In this document: positions 20,515 to 30,862 of the stretch, piece by piece
How the letters are laid out: each line of letters starts with the position of its first letter
Numbering within the stretch: the stretch's first letter is position 1
Source: Avena insularis
Taxonomy: Eukaryota > Streptophyta > Magnoliopsida > Poales > Poaceae
DNA: 64,000 nt
NCBI GenBank assembly: GCA_023614405.1
Contig: CM042694.1
Location: 133,243,711-133,307,710, forward strand
Reading direction: 5' to 3'
Made by a program: the position numbers and the translations under genes
The notes under the pieces: model-generated
What the model was told of the DNA's origin: nothing
The model's input: the letters and a program-made list of their open reading frames with translations, nothing else
Databases searched by the model: none

Positions 20515-21184
20515 GGTTGCCTGAGCGGTCAAAACAGAGTGTATAGGTGAGAACCACACCATATGAACACACACATGCATGAATGCTAGCCAGAAAAAAT
20601 TCGGCATGACCTTCCCTAAAATTAGGACATATGGGTAGTGCAAAAATTTGCCAAAATGGAAATTAATCAACATTTCGGCAAACATCCATGCAACCACACC
20701 GGCCGGGCCAGACAACAACAAGCAAGCAACAAAAAACTTCCTCCCATTGCAAACATTCATGCACCACACAAGCATCGTCTCTCCATGGATCGCACACACA
20801 CACACCATCCGCGTGACAAGCTTCACCTACATGTTCATGGCCAAGTACTCACCTAGTAGACACAATAATAGCGAGACGAGACCGCGCGATGAGAGAGCGT
20901 GGACAAATAGATCTACAAGTTGGTGGAGAGGAAATTAGTAAACAAATAGAGATGTGAGAGAGAAAAGTAAGGAACTTTTAGATCTAGAAGTTGGAGCGAA
21001 GCTTCCACTTACCAATCTATGGATTAAAGTAGGTTTAGTTACAAGAAAATGGAGAAACTATGGGCAAGATGGGGTGTGAGGGAGGAGGAAGACGAGTTGG
21101 GAGGAGGTAGAGATGTGAAATGGGTGGTGGTGGATAGATAAGAGCTAGCTTTTGTCACCTTTTTTAACATGGATCTGGACGCCC
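20515..21184. other. 5' side of the transposase gene
   Basis: Non-coding on the minus strand upstream of 20514, containing the expected promoter and leader. No clear TATA box is visible at a fixed distance. The open frames here do not resemble proteins. Confidence 0.4.
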
Positions 21185-21186
21185 TC

Positions 21187-21655
21187 ATCTGTGGCGCATA
21201 TGGAGGGAATGCGCCACATATGCTGAATCTTTTGTGGCGCATAAGTCCATATGCACCACAGAAGTGGGTGAATTAGATTCCCTCTGTGGGGCCCACCTCC
21301 AAGTTCTGTGGCACATGTTGGGATATGCGCCACATAAGTGAAACACACCTGTGGCGCATATCAGAACATGCGCCACAGAACTTGGGTGAATTAGATTCCA
21401 TGGTGGGCCCCTCCTCCATGTTCTGTGGCGCATAAGAAAATATGCGCCACAGAAGTTGCCTCTTCTATGGCGCATATCGCAGAATGCGCCACAGAACTTG
21501 GATCAACCCACCCCGGCTGACGGGTCCCACCAATCTTCTGTGGCGCATAGTCTGGAGAATGCGCCACAGAACTTCCAATCTTCTGTGGCGCATGTTTTCT
21601 GGTGCGCCACTGATGTTTTCCTATGGCGCATGGTTTGTCATATGCGCCACTGAAT
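21187..21655. repeat. right subterminal repeats of the CACTA element
   Basis: Nine facing pairs of TGTGGCGCATA and TATGCGCCACA occur, with 5-13 bases between arms, roughly at 21190, 21233, 21306, 21349, 21422, 21464, 21536, 21582 and 21620. Between pairs lie recurring spacers such as acttgggtgaattagattcc (three variants). The right array is longer and more regular than the left one. Open frames crossing it on both strands translate into repeated LWRI and MRHRT words and are not genes. Confidence 0.92.
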
Positions 21656-21689
21656 ATCTCGTCTATCTATAGGTTGTTTCCTAGTAGTG

Positions 21690-21692
21690 CCC
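21690..21692. repeat. 3-bp target duplication of the large CACTA (right)
   Basis: CCC directly after TAGTAGTG, matching 9451-9453. Confidence 0.85.
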
Positions 21693-22101
21693 AGGCCGGA
21701 TTATCTGACCCCGCATCTCCCTCACAGTCCAGGAACGAAGAAGAAGCTGAAACTCCCAGGGCGGATTATCCGGCCACTAACTTGGCCAGATTATCCGGCC
21801 CTAGAAGCTTAGAACAAAAACCTCCTCTTACGGTTGTTGAACAAGATCAAGGGAAAGTTTGTCCTTAAACTATCAGTGTTGAATAATCTGTTGATCAAGC
21901 TGTTAGTCAAGATGAAGAAAAAAATGTGAATTTATCCCTCCAAGGAACAATGAGGAAATTGAAATTTGCCGTAAAGCTCGAGCTGAACGAAACCTAGAAC
22001 TCAGAGGTCACACACTTGATAAAGTGGTGGGTGATCTAAGGATAAGGGTGTCCACAAGGGGTGAGTTAGCAAGATTCAGTGATCATTAAGCACATATATC
22101 C
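21693..22101 (+). pseudogene. copia INT-RT linker with palindromic motifs
   Basis: This is the hydrophilic stretch between integrase and reverse transcriptase. It continues from the linker that ends at 9453. It contains three copies of the CGGATTATCCG-type motif: 21694-21710, 21759-21775 and 21784-21800 (GGCCAGATTATCCGGCC). From about 22020 the sequence before RT is readable (LRIRVSTRGELARFSDH), with a stop at about 22086. The motif copies are thus inside former coding sequence. Confidence 0.65.
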
Positions 22102-22430
22102 ATGGTGGAACCCAAGAAGGTTTTTGAATCTCTTGAAGATCCGAATTGGGTTCTGGCTATGCATGAAGAGCTCAACAACTTTGAACGCAACAAAGTCTGG
22201 AAGCTAGTTGAGAAGCCTAAAGAGTGTCACAATGTTATCGACAAAAAGTGTATTTTCAAGAATAAGCAAGATGAGAATAGAATTGTTGTGAGGAACAAGG
22301 AAATACTTGTGGCACAAGGTTTTTCCAAAGTGGAAGGAATCGACTTTGGCGAGACATATGCTCTAGTGGCTCGCCTTGAGTCCGTTCGTATCCTCCTTGC
22401 TTATGCAGCTCATCATAATTTTGAATTATA
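22102..22430 (+). pseudogene. copia reverse transcriptase, N-terminal part
   Basis: Reads with the usual start of copia RT: PKKVFESLEDPNWVLAMHEE, then NFERNKVWKLVEKP, GFSKVEGIDFGETYALVARL and a stretch ending HHNFEL. A TAG follows at 22428-22430, and the next codons QMDV are the RT motif in which the LINE inserted. The enzyme would copy element RNA into DNA inside particles. Confidence 0.88.
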
Positions 22431-22444
22431 GCAAATGGATGTTT
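22427..22444. repeat. target duplication of the nested LINE (left)
   Basis: tatagcaaatggatgttt here and tataacaaatggatgttt at 24062-24079 differ at one base. The length (18 bp) and variable nature fit target-primed LINE insertion. Confidence 0.85.
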
Positions 22445-24061
22445 TTTGAATAAAATACTGTTCGGAAGACCCCCCCCACAGCATTTTATTGAATAATAAG
22501 AACTAGAGGTTCAACTGTACAAACAAAAAAGAAAAACTAAGGCTATGCCGAAGAAAAACATTACAACATATTGTCAAGCCAAGATGACAAGTCTGCAACA
22601 TTAGAACACTTGATTCTATGTTTTAGAATGGAGACATCATTCACAAATCTTGCATTCCAAGCTCTGAAAGAAGGTCTTATTCCTTTGAAGATTTTATTGT
22701 TTCTTTGTCTCCAAATATTCCAACAGGCTAATATAACAATCTCAACAAAACAAGGCCCCTTATATACCCTTTTTGCATTCTTTAGCATTTCTAGCCCCGA
22801 TCCTGTACCTCAATTAATTTGGAGGTAAGTCCATATCCGTACACTAAAGTTGCACTCAAACAACAGGTGTGACCAATCTTCAAGCACATGATAGGGGCAA
22901 AGAACACAGTCATGATGATCTGTTACATTCCATCGTCTTCTAATCAGCATGTCTCTAGTGTTGATGCAATCATGTAAAATCAACCAAGCAAAAACATTGT
23001 GTTTTGACATGCACTTGCATTTCTAGAGCCACTTAGAAGGAAAATGATCATGGATTAGCTTAAAGTGAGTTTTGTATACTTTACTTGCAACATAATCACC
23101 TGTCTTTGTGCAAAGCATGTACATTATGATCCAATCTCACATCATGTATCTTGAGTTGTAACATCATTAGTTCTTCATCAGCTTCAACCAACAAAGATAG
23201 ATGGAAAGCCTCATCCAACTGCGTAATAGCAATAGCTTGTTATACTGAACATTCTTTGTCGATGGCAAACAAAAATAGCCTAGGAAAAGATTGAGCTAGG
23301 AGTTGATTATTCCAGTTATCCATCCAAAAAAGGGCAGTGTCGCCTCTCCCTACTAAACATGTAGACATGGATCTGAATTCTTCTTCTAACTTCATTATAC
23401 TGCACCACCAGAAGGATCCACAAGTAGTAACTGAGTGAGGCCCATATCATGGTAATATGCATTTTTAATTAATTTCACCCAGGGTAGATCCTCATTATTA
23501 TAAAACTTGTGAAGGTGTTTCACGAGAAGACATTTATTTTGTATTTCCAGGTTCATTATCCCCAATCCATCTTTTTCTTTCGGTCTGCAAATCATGTCCC
23601 ATGAAGCTAGAGAATGAGCTGTATCATCATCTTTTCTTTTCCTGCACAAGCAATGTCTTCTTTCCCTATTTATTACCTCAATAACACCTTTTGGAATATA
23701 CGAAGAGTAGAGGAAGTGTAGTGGCATAGAAGATAGAATAGAATTTACCAACACAAGCCTGTCTCCGTATGAAAGAAAAGAAGCTGAAGCCATGATTCTT
23801 CTCTCCACTCTATCTGTGAGTGGGGACATATCTCTGATGGTGAGCTTTGTAATACCCATGGGGAGACACATATAAGGAAATGGCATAGAAGCAGCGTTGC
23901 AACCTATTTCCAAAGCTAATGCATTGGCCTCCTCATGATTTAGATTTATATGTATCAAAGAAGATTTGTGTAAATTTACTCTGAATCTAGTGAAATCATA
24001 ATATATACTCAACAAGAATTTCTCTTAGCACTTGTAGCTGATCAGCTTTAGCTTGCATGAC
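22445..24061 (-). mobile_element. 5'-truncated LINE (L1 type) inserted in the copia RT
   Basis: Minus-strand element with its 3' end at the left (plus-strand TTTTG; the minus strand shows a bipartite AATAAAATGCTGTGGGGG tail near 22480) and flanked by an 18-bp target duplication. Coding part: the C-terminal third of the LINE RT and the zinc-binding region. The 5' part, with endonuclease and most of RT, is missing, as is usual for LINE copies. Confidence 0.88.
22561..24015 (-). pseudogene. LINE ORF2 C-terminal remnant (RT end and zf-RVT)
   Basis: From 24015 leftwards on the minus strand: RVNLHKSSLIHIN, MPFPYMCLPMGI, DRVERRIMASASFLSYGDRL and VLVNSILSSMPLHFLYSSY are the typical end of plant LINE RT, followed by the WDMICRPKEKDGLGIMNLE block. 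After a break near 23395 the zinc-binding region appears at 23010-22810: FAWLILHDCINTRDMLIRR, then CVLCPYHVLEDWSHLLFEC. The frame 22788-22561 holds the C-terminal tail. Frame breaks make it non-functional. Confidence 0.88.
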
Positions 24062-24079
24062 TATAACAAATGGATGTTT
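24062..24079. repeat. target duplication of the nested LINE (right)
   Basis: tataacaaatggatgttt, one base different from 22427-22444. It restores the RT reading QMDV followed by SAFLNG. Confidence 0.85.
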
Positions 24080-25323
24080 AGAGTGCCTTTCTTAATGGTC
24101 CATTACATTAGTTGGCATAGTTAAGCAACCTCTGGGCTTCCAGGACCCCAACTTTCTTAACCACGTCTACAAACTCGATAAGGCGCTCTATGGCCTTAAA
24201 CAAGCCCCACGTTCATGGTATGAGCATCTTAAAGAGTTATTGTTAGATTGGGGTTTCGAAGTTGGGCAGATTGACACCACTCTTTTTACTAAGAAGGTTA
24301 ATGGGGATCTGTTTGTATTCCAACTTTATGTAGATGACATTATTTTTGGCTCAACTAACCAAGCTTTTAACAATGAATTTTCAAAGCTTATGACTGGTAG
24401 GTTTGAGATGTCTATGATAGGCGAGTTAAGATTCTTTCTCGGCTTTGAAATCTAGAAACTACGAGAAGGGACTTTCATTAATTAAGAAAAATATATACAA
24501 TACATGCTCAAGAGATTCAAGATGGCTGATCTTAATGGTGTTTCTACCCCGATGCAAACGAAGTGTCATCACGAATTAAATCCCAATGGTAAATATGTGG
24601 ACCAAAACGTATATCGGTCCATGATCGGCCCTTTACTTTACCTCTGGGCATCTAGACCCGATATTGTGTTGAGTGTAGGTGTGTGTGCAAGGTATCAAGT
24701 GGCTCCTAAAGAAAGACACTTAGTGGTGGTAAAGAGAATCTTCCGATATTTGGTTCATTCCACTAACTTTGGTGTACGGTATCCCAAGGGCTTGGATTTT
24801 TCTTTATATGGATACACCGATTCTGATTGGGTTGGTGAAAAGGATGATAGGAAGTCAACCTCTAGAGCTTATCAATTTTTGGGAAGATCTTTGGTATGCT
24901 GGTCTTCTAAAAAGAAAAATTGTGTATCTCTCTCCACCGTCGAAGCGGAATACGTGGCTGTTGCAAGTGCATGCACTCAGTTGTCACGGATGAGGCAAAC
25001 TTTAAAGGAATACGGTGTCAAGTGTGACAAAGTGCCTCTTTTATATGACAATGAAAGTGCTATCAAAATTGCTTACAATCTGATGCAGCACACAAGGACT
25101 AAACATATTGAGATCTGTAATCATTTTATTAGAGACCATGTCGCTCGTGGAGATATTGACCTATCTTTTGTGAGCACGAAGAATCTTCTTGTGGATATTT
25201 TCATGAAGCCACTTGATGAAGCAAGATTTTTCTATTTGAGGAATGAGCTAAATACCGTGGATTCAAGGAGCTTGCCTCAATTTCCCTTTCATACTCCCCT
25301 ATATCTCTTCCTCTATTTGGTTT
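24080..25323 (+). pseudogene. copia reverse transcriptase C-terminal part and RNase H
   Basis: After the LINE the RT continues with SAFLNG, a broken stretch near 24110, then VYKLDKALYGLKQAPRSWYE and the catalytic FQLYVDDIIFGSTN. TAG at 24453-24455 and TAA at 24483-24485 interrupt it; both can be C-to-T changes of Gln codons. From 24504 one long frame carries the rest: LNGVSTPM, the GPLLYLWASRPDI region, then RNase H with YTDSDWVGEKDDRKSTS, the STVEAEYVA Glu motif, LLYDNESAI and KHIEICNHFIRDHV. The pol frame ends at 25323 with TAG. RNase H removes the RNA template during reverse transcription. This is the best-preserved part of the element. Confidence 0.92.
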
Positions 25324-25339
25324 AGATGTGGGCATGAAT

Positions 25340-25352
25340 ATAGGGGGAGTGT
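25340..25352 (+). other. internal polypurine tract-like sequence after pol
   Basis: atAGGGGGAGTGTGG follows the pol stop by about 15 bases. Sireviruses with an extra ORF carry additional AGGGGGAG-type tracts here; a role as second plus-strand primer is inference. Confidence 0.5.
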
Positions 25353-26454
25353 GGTCCTACCTATTGGGATAACACTCCCCCCATAATGCCGAAAGTGAGA
25401 CAAATCATACCTCTTAATATCATTTTGTGATATGTGAGCCTATTAGTGTTGGTCATGAACCCAAGATACATCTCCGTGGTATCATACCATTTACTCCTAC
25501 ATGGTGGCCATGGCTACCGCCCTCTTCTTTATGAAGAGTTGGTTCTTTGAGGGTTTTATTTGTTTTTATTTGCTCATCTTGTGTTCTTATGGAAAACACA
25601 CCAATAATTGGCTTTTCATTATCTTGGTTTTTTGCAATTCTTGGTGTGTAGTGCCATCTCAGTTTGGCTATCTAAACCTAAGCCTTTATCCCTCCCCAAG
25701 ATACCTATCTTGCACACAAGTGTTTTGCTGAAACTTGTGACAGTTTTTGTTTGGGGTGTGCTTGGCCTGAAATCTATGTAAACAGAATTTTCAGTGAAGG
25801 CCGAATTATCTGCCCCTAGTGGGGGCCGGATTATCCGTCCCAGGCGGATTCATCTTCTTAGGGCTAGGTGTCGGGTGGAAGGGCTCAAATGGAGCAGCCA
25901 CTTCCACCTTGACCCCCTCTCTCCTCTTTGTCGCTGCCAGCCACCCCGACACTCCCCGATGCCGTTTTGTTTGCAAGATTTTCTGGGCCTCCCTGGATCT
26001 TCTCCGAATCACCTCCTGGTACCTGCTCCTCCGAGTACTTCTTCCAATGAGTGAGGGTAACTCCCCCAATCAAGTTGTGTTTTTTGTTGAAAATCGGTCT
26101 ACAGGTTGCCCTTTGTTCCATATGCATGTTAGAAATCATAGACTAGCAACCCCTTTTCCCGATCTATGTTCGTACTGTCAATCTGAGATGTTCTGCAAAA
26201 TTTCGCCTGGGCCGGATTATCCACTCCTGGCTGGGCCGGATTATCCGTCTTGGAAGGCTTGCACCTGCTGCAGTTGGTCTGGACTATGGTGTTATATATG
26301 ATTGGCTTCAAGTGATTGTTTTTCTACTATTTGTAGCATTCCTCCTGGACTTGTATGTGCTCATAATTTTTCTATCTGCCTCATTCGCTTCACAGATAGT
26401 TCTCGCGGTGTCACTCAAACATATCAGTGCCGTCCTCGTGCTCAGTATGTTAGG
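25353..26454 (+). other. copia spacer between pol and the additional ORF, with four palindromic motifs
   Basis: The stretch contains GGCCGAATTATCTGCCCC (25799-25816), GGGGCCGGATTATCCGTCC (25822-25840), GGGCCGGATTATCC (26209-26222) and GGGCCGGATTATCCGTC (26233-26249), all versions of the LTR palindrome. Open frames on both strands across 25790-26310 are short and overlap; I do not call a gene. Confidence 0.6.
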
Positions 26455-27810
26455 GCCGACTAAGAGGGTGTTCTGGTTCACGAGGTTGAGTTGAAGAGGC
26501 AGAAGAGAGAGGCTACAAGAATGGTTGCAAGGGCTAAGAAGGACAAGAAGTCACGGGCTGGTTCCAAGATAAAGGGCAAGCATACTAGGGTCAGCTACAA
26601 GGACATGGACATTATTTTGTACTCAGCTATCCAGCAGTGTGATTTGTACTTGGAGGCAGATATTGATGAGGAGCTTGGGATGCCAACTTTTGGTGTGCTC
26701 ATCATAAGTTCATCTTTGATGACGTCTATGGCCGCTTGAAGATTCGCCACATGCATCCTATGGATCTAGACGAGGCAGGTCATCAGCCTCAATGTGTTGA
26801 TGCTCTGGCTATGACTGAATGGATGGGGCTACATTATCTCATGGAACTTTAGTTTTCATATGATACTTCCCTAGTGAAGCAGTTTTGCTCCACTCTCGTG
26901 GTATGTGGAGATGAGCGTCACACCATGAAGTGGATGACAAGCGACAACTTTATGCTAGCTGATTTCTACATGTTTTCTCAAGTTCTTGGTTATTCTTTCA
27001 ATGGTCGAGATCATCCATGTGGGCATCGCATCATCACCCCTATCAAGCCCAACAAGGACACACTACTTTCACCATGTTGTGGACCCAATGGTGTAGTTGG
27101 CAAGGTTGCGGGTCTCTCCATGCTCTATGCTTAGCTGGTTAACATGTTCCTTGATTGCATCGCTCTGAGTGGGGGATACAATGACATTACTCGTGGTCAT
27201 CTCGTTTAGTTGCTTGGCTTTGCTTATGAATGTGCCTCTTCTGTAGACCCCACTGTGAGGTATAGGTTGGATGTGATGGATTTCATCTTCCATGATTTGA
27301 CTAAGGCTATGTACAACAGGCTTTCCATCCCTTATGCTCCCTTCATCATGATGCTCATCAATCATATGCTTCTCCATGTGGATTTAAGTGGGAAACTCGA
27401 TGGTGAACACAATGTCAAGAAGATCTATAACATGTCTTGGAAGACCTCTCACCCCTCTACAGCTCTAGAGTCCTTTATGGGAGATGCTAGGGCGAATGGG
27501 AGAAGGCCCACTGTGCCATCTATTGCACGAAAAGTGAAGCAACTTAACTGGTTCCAGTGCAACATTATTTGCATGGTGTTGACACTCATAAGGGGCAGTA
27601 CAAAGCCTGCCGGCAGCGTCTTGACTTGTCTCACACTCAACAACTTATCCTTTACCATGTCTCCGCAGCATCAGGCCCCCTCCTACACAGTTTGCTCCTA
27701 GTCCATATGCTCAGTGGAACACGTCAGGCATCAACTATGGTGACATGGAGCGTCACTTGTTCCCTGCCCTAGCGAGGGAACCTACTCCACCAACCACTGA
27801 TGATTAGGAC
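26455..27810 (+). pseudogene. additional (env-position) ORF of the Sirevirus-like element
   Basis: The region codes for a protein of roughly 450 residues in one main frame. Part 1 (from 26491) is very basic (KRQKREATRMVARAKKDKKS). A one-base shift near 26690 leads to the second part: HHKFIFDDVYGRL, EWMGLHYLMEL, FCSTLVVCGDERHTMKWMTS, NFMLADFYMFSQVLGYSFNG. TAG stops lie at 26850-26852, 27132-27134 and 27207-27209, all in the same frame and all positions where CAG would restore Gln. It continues with VMDFIFHDLTKAMYNRL and YAPFIMMLIN to about 27700. The place between pol and 3' LTR is where Sireviruses keep an envelope-like gene. I see no convincing signal peptide or transmembrane segment, so the envelope label rests on position only. 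Confidence 0.55.
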
Positions 27811-28455
27811 GAGGATGAGGAGTATGATGATAATGAGAAAGCCTACAACGAAGACGAGGACGAAGAGGTATCTCTCGGGACGCTAGCATCGCTCTTTTCC
27901 CTTTTTGGCGTTTTGGTACCAAAGGGAGAGAAGTAGTTCTATTAGGCTTCGAGGGGATTTGCATGGGTCGGGCACAAGAACATTTGCCATATTATCGTTT
28001 TCTCTTATCCTTGCGTGTGCCCATTTAGTGTTGAACTCTCTTATTTTCCATTTGGTTTGTTTGTGTGAGACTATGTTGGTCCTTCTTGAGTCACGAGACT
28101 ATGGATTTATTTCTATGGATCTATCAATGGTTGTCTATGGATTTACCACTATGGAATTCTGGAATTATCATTATGGCATTATTCTCGGAAGTATCAATAT
28201 GGGGGTTCCTAAAATGTGTCTATCATTATACTATTGAGGACTTCATTATGGGTGGTATGACTCATCTCTCTCTAACTCATCATTTGATATTAATTTCCAG
28301 TTCATGAAAAAGTATTGAACCTATGTGTGTGCATTTGTATTCAAATGCAACCTTAATATATGCACACATTTAGGGGGGGGGGGGGGTCCTTTTTCATCCT
28401 TGGAATGATGTTGTTAGTAGGGCCATATTGCAAATCCTTGTATTTTCATCTAACA
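27811..28455 (+). other. 3' untranslated part of the copia element
   Basis: Non-coding. A run of 14 G (28373-28386) interrupts the sequence and probably replaces a former AGGGGGAG tract. The rest is AT-rich. Confidence 0.5.
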
Positions 28456-28471
28456 CCAAACAAGGGGACAT
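28456..28471 (+). other. polypurine tract before the 3' LTR
   Basis: ccaaacaaggggacat lies directly before the TG of the 3' LTR. A purine-rich tract here primes plus-strand DNA synthesis. Two pyrimidines near its end show decay. Confidence 0.7.
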
Positions 28472-28595
28472 TGAAAGAACATTTTATGATCTCTAGTGTT
28501 TTATGTGTTAGATAACAATGCCAAGGATTATTTAATTATGTGTTTAGTAGTGCAGAATACTTTTCCCACCCAAATTCAGCTAAATAAGAGTTTTG

Positions 28596-28614
28596 GGGGC
28601 GGATTATCCGCCCC
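28596..28614. promoter_or_regulatory. 19-base palindrome in the 3' LTR
   Basis: GGGGCGGAT-T-ATCCGCCCC: 9-base perfect arms around a central T. It is the most symmetrical of about a dozen related copies in the element. In the 5' LTR the same position is occupied by a 22-G run followed by seven C. Confidence 0.6.
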
Positions 28615-28878
28615 GTCTCTTTTGACAAAACCACCAAGGCACGTCTCATAGAAGGGGGGCGGAGTTTTCCCCGGGATTGATAGGCCAGGGCCAGATAATC
28701 CCCCCACCCTAGGAATTTGGGCAAAGGCATCTAAGGCGCTTCACCCAGAGAGGAGGTAGACATTTGGCCTGGATTGTCCGATTCTGGCCCAGATGTTTGT
28801 CCCGGCCGGATAATTTAGCCCTCACTTAGGTCGGATAATAGGACCCCTTTTCCTCCAATGGCATCTTTTTGGATGGGG

Positions 28879-28886
28879 TATAAATA
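28879..28886 (+). promoter_or_regulatory. TATA box of the 3' LTR
   Basis: TATAAATA in the context ggatggggTATAAATAccccc. It matches the 5' LTR site at 6877-6884. Confidence 0.7.
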
Positions 28887-29574
28887 CCCCCATCAGATCC
28901 TCATTTCAAATCGCTTGGATCCCATGAAAAAGCTCTGCACTGTTCATATCAATTCAAATGCGATCTCCATCTTCAACCACTCTGGGCCTTAGGGAATCAA
29001 AGGAAGATACTTTGATCTTCATCGGCACCAATCAAGATCTTTATTTCCCCTCCATTTACTTGGAGGATTCTTGATCTAGAGTCTCTTACGATTTTCCAGA
29101 TCTTGATTACGTTTATTGATAAACTTGTTTCTTGTGGTAGCTTGTTTTCATCATCGGAACCTCCAATTAAATTATGGACATGTGCCCCGCTAACCGGTTA
29201 CCACCTAGAAGGGCACCAAATAGTAGAAGGTGGATTAGGCCTCTCGTGGCGAAATCCATCGAAGAACAGGGTGAGTTCGTTTGTGGCGTGGTGGTCTTAG
29301 TACCTCCCACCTCTCCAAGGTAGACATACTTCCCTTAACAAGGAAGGAACTATGGTAAAACAATTCCTGTATCTCCGCGTGCTCCACTATGATTGACTCG
29401 TTCCGATCTTTTCGCCTTCATTCACTTAGTAGTTAGGTTGACATATAGGGAAATTCATCTTAGTTGCATATCTAGAGAATTTACCTTTGTGTTAAGACTA
29501 AAATTGAAAAAGAGTTAAAATTTGGAGTAGCACCTATTCACCCCCCCCTCTAGGTGCCCATACGACCCATTTCA

Positions 29575-29579
29575 CTTTG
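29575..29579. repeat. 5-bp target site duplication of the copia element (right)
   Basis: CTTTG, identical to 6429-6433. Confidence 0.93.
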
Positions 29580-30860
29580 ATTTTAGTAATGCATTGAATA
29601 TAAATAAATTGTACTGCTTGTTGACGCTCAAAATAGATTGACGGTGTTGTTGTAAAATGTTGTTGGTGTCAATTAAATCCGGCCGGCGGGTGTGCTACAT
29701 TTAGTGCATAGCAATTTTAACAAATTGACAGACCTAAATTATAGATATGCTGACATGCAACAATGAGCACTATGTTCCCCATAAGTTAAGGAAATAAGAT
29801 ATCTAATAGAGTTAATGTGACAAAAAAAAATGCGTGCTTGTAGTATGGAGCTCTATAACTTGCAAGATGAAGCTCTATAATAAATTCGAATAATGCCCCA
29901 GGGAAAGTAACTAAATGTGATGAACTCATCTAGCTCATCTTTTGTTTGCATGCTGGCAACTACACCGCCATACTTTTGAACCCTCCGTGCATATGTTAGA
30001 TGTGTCTCACTAGGCTTGTGAGGCAACCGGGAATTAACACAACGAATCAATGTCAACGACCAATTAGGCCACAGTTAGGATGATCTGGTCAACATTGAGA
30101 TTGCGTAACCCACCGACGGATATGACCACGATGCTCGTGGCATGTCGGAGAGTAGGGCGGGTGATGATAATGTTTGTGAGTGACATTATCACGAGGTCAA
30201 CGGGGGAGGAGTGGGTGAATCAGACGATATGGAGCGGGCAAAATAAGGAAAATACTTAGAGCGCATCTATAATAATGACTAGATGATAGAATAACTAGTA
30301 TATAGTCAGTGTGTAGACTCAGTTGTTAGGAAAACTAGCACAACTGTCCTCGCAAATGCAACGATATCGCCATTAGATGTTGAAAGACAATTCATCCTCC
30401 TATTTACCCCGCTAGTAAAATATACAAAATGTCTTGGACATGGATACATTCTTGAATGTGTAAGTATGACCTAATTTTGTATGTTATTACGTTGTTAACA
30501 AATAATAATGGTTAAAAAATATAAAAATGAGGAATAACCTAACATGTTATCATAGTGAAACTAGTGCAAGTTGGTTCAAGTTGAATGAGATAATAGTTAA
30601 CCAGCTTGAAGTTGGTTCATGTTGCATAAGAGGTTCGAACCATTACAGAACACTATCTCGTTCAACTTGCGACGAACGATAGTGTACTCCCTAGTAATTG
30701 TGGTATCCATTCTATAGATATGAAACATAGTTGTGCCATTATTTTAGATATTGTAACCAAGTGCAAAACTTGATGGCATGACTTGAAATGAAAAAATGAT
30801 CAAAACACATTAGTAACCACACAAGTAAAATTTAAACCATGTCCTTAGGTAGAATAACTC
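29580..30860. other. intergenic DNA with the right unit of the local duplication and a small inverted repeat
   Basis: 29759-29905 is the counterpart of 6237-6410. At 30577-30597 and 30651-30669 the sequences caagttgaatgagataatagt and actatctcgttcaacttg are inverted copies around a 53-base spacer that contains aagttggttca, itself close to a word just outside the left arm. This may be a small foldback element. No gene is supported. A 67-codon minus-strand frame (29853-30056) has no known motif. Confidence 0.5.
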
Positions 30861-30862
30861 AC

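Larger units (their letters stand above)
9454..21689 (-). mobile_element. CACTA (En/Spm) DNA transposon, 12.2 kb, formerly autonomous
   Basis: The left end reads CACTACTAGGAAACAGCC and the right end is TGTTTCCTAGTAGTG, giving an inverted terminal repeat of at least 15 bases that begins CACTACTAGGAAACA. The element sits between the halves of the copia pol region and is flanked by CCC on both sides. It carries paired subterminal motifs at both ends, a TNP2-type transposase gene, a second element gene and a small hybrid-binding-domain gene, all on the minus strand. Transposase and second protein are broken by stops and frameshifts, so the copy is not autonomous, though its ends look usable by an enzyme supplied elsewhere. 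Confidence 0.97.
6434..29574 (+). mobile_element. Ty1/copia retrotransposon, Sirevirus-like, with nested insertions
   Basis: Two LTRs (6434-7590 and 28472-29574) with TG...CA ends, a primer site after the 5' LTR, a polypurine tract before the 3' LTR and a perfect 5-bp flanking duplication define one element. The order gag, integrase, RT, RNase H is that of Ty1/copia. An extra coding region between pol and the 3' LTR, an internal AGGGGGAG tract after pol, and LTRs starting TGAAAG are features of the Sirevirus group. Two younger insertions split it: a CACTA element at 9454-21689 and a LINE at about 22445-24061. Without them the element is roughly 9.3 kb. It is dead: the protease region and much of gag are missing, and gag, integrase and RT have stops and frameshifts. 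The LTRs differ by several indels and many substitutions, so the insertion is not recent. Confidence 0.95.
28472..29574 (+). repeat. 3' LTR of the copia element
   Basis: It starts TGAAAGAACATTTT and ends CCCATTTCA, followed by CTTTG. TATA box TATAAATA at 28879-28886. It carries a 19-base perfect palindrome (odd centre) GGGGCGGATTATCCGCCCC at 28596-28614 and decayed copies near 28687, 28803 and 28830. Compared with the 5' LTR it lacks the long G run and about 45 bases around two palindrome copies. Confidence 0.92.

Noticed and set aside
21145..21672. Overlapping open frames of 65-96 codons on both strands at the right CACTA end
   Set aside because: They translate the subterminal repeats into repeated LWRI and MRHRT words; the regular motif spacing explains them.
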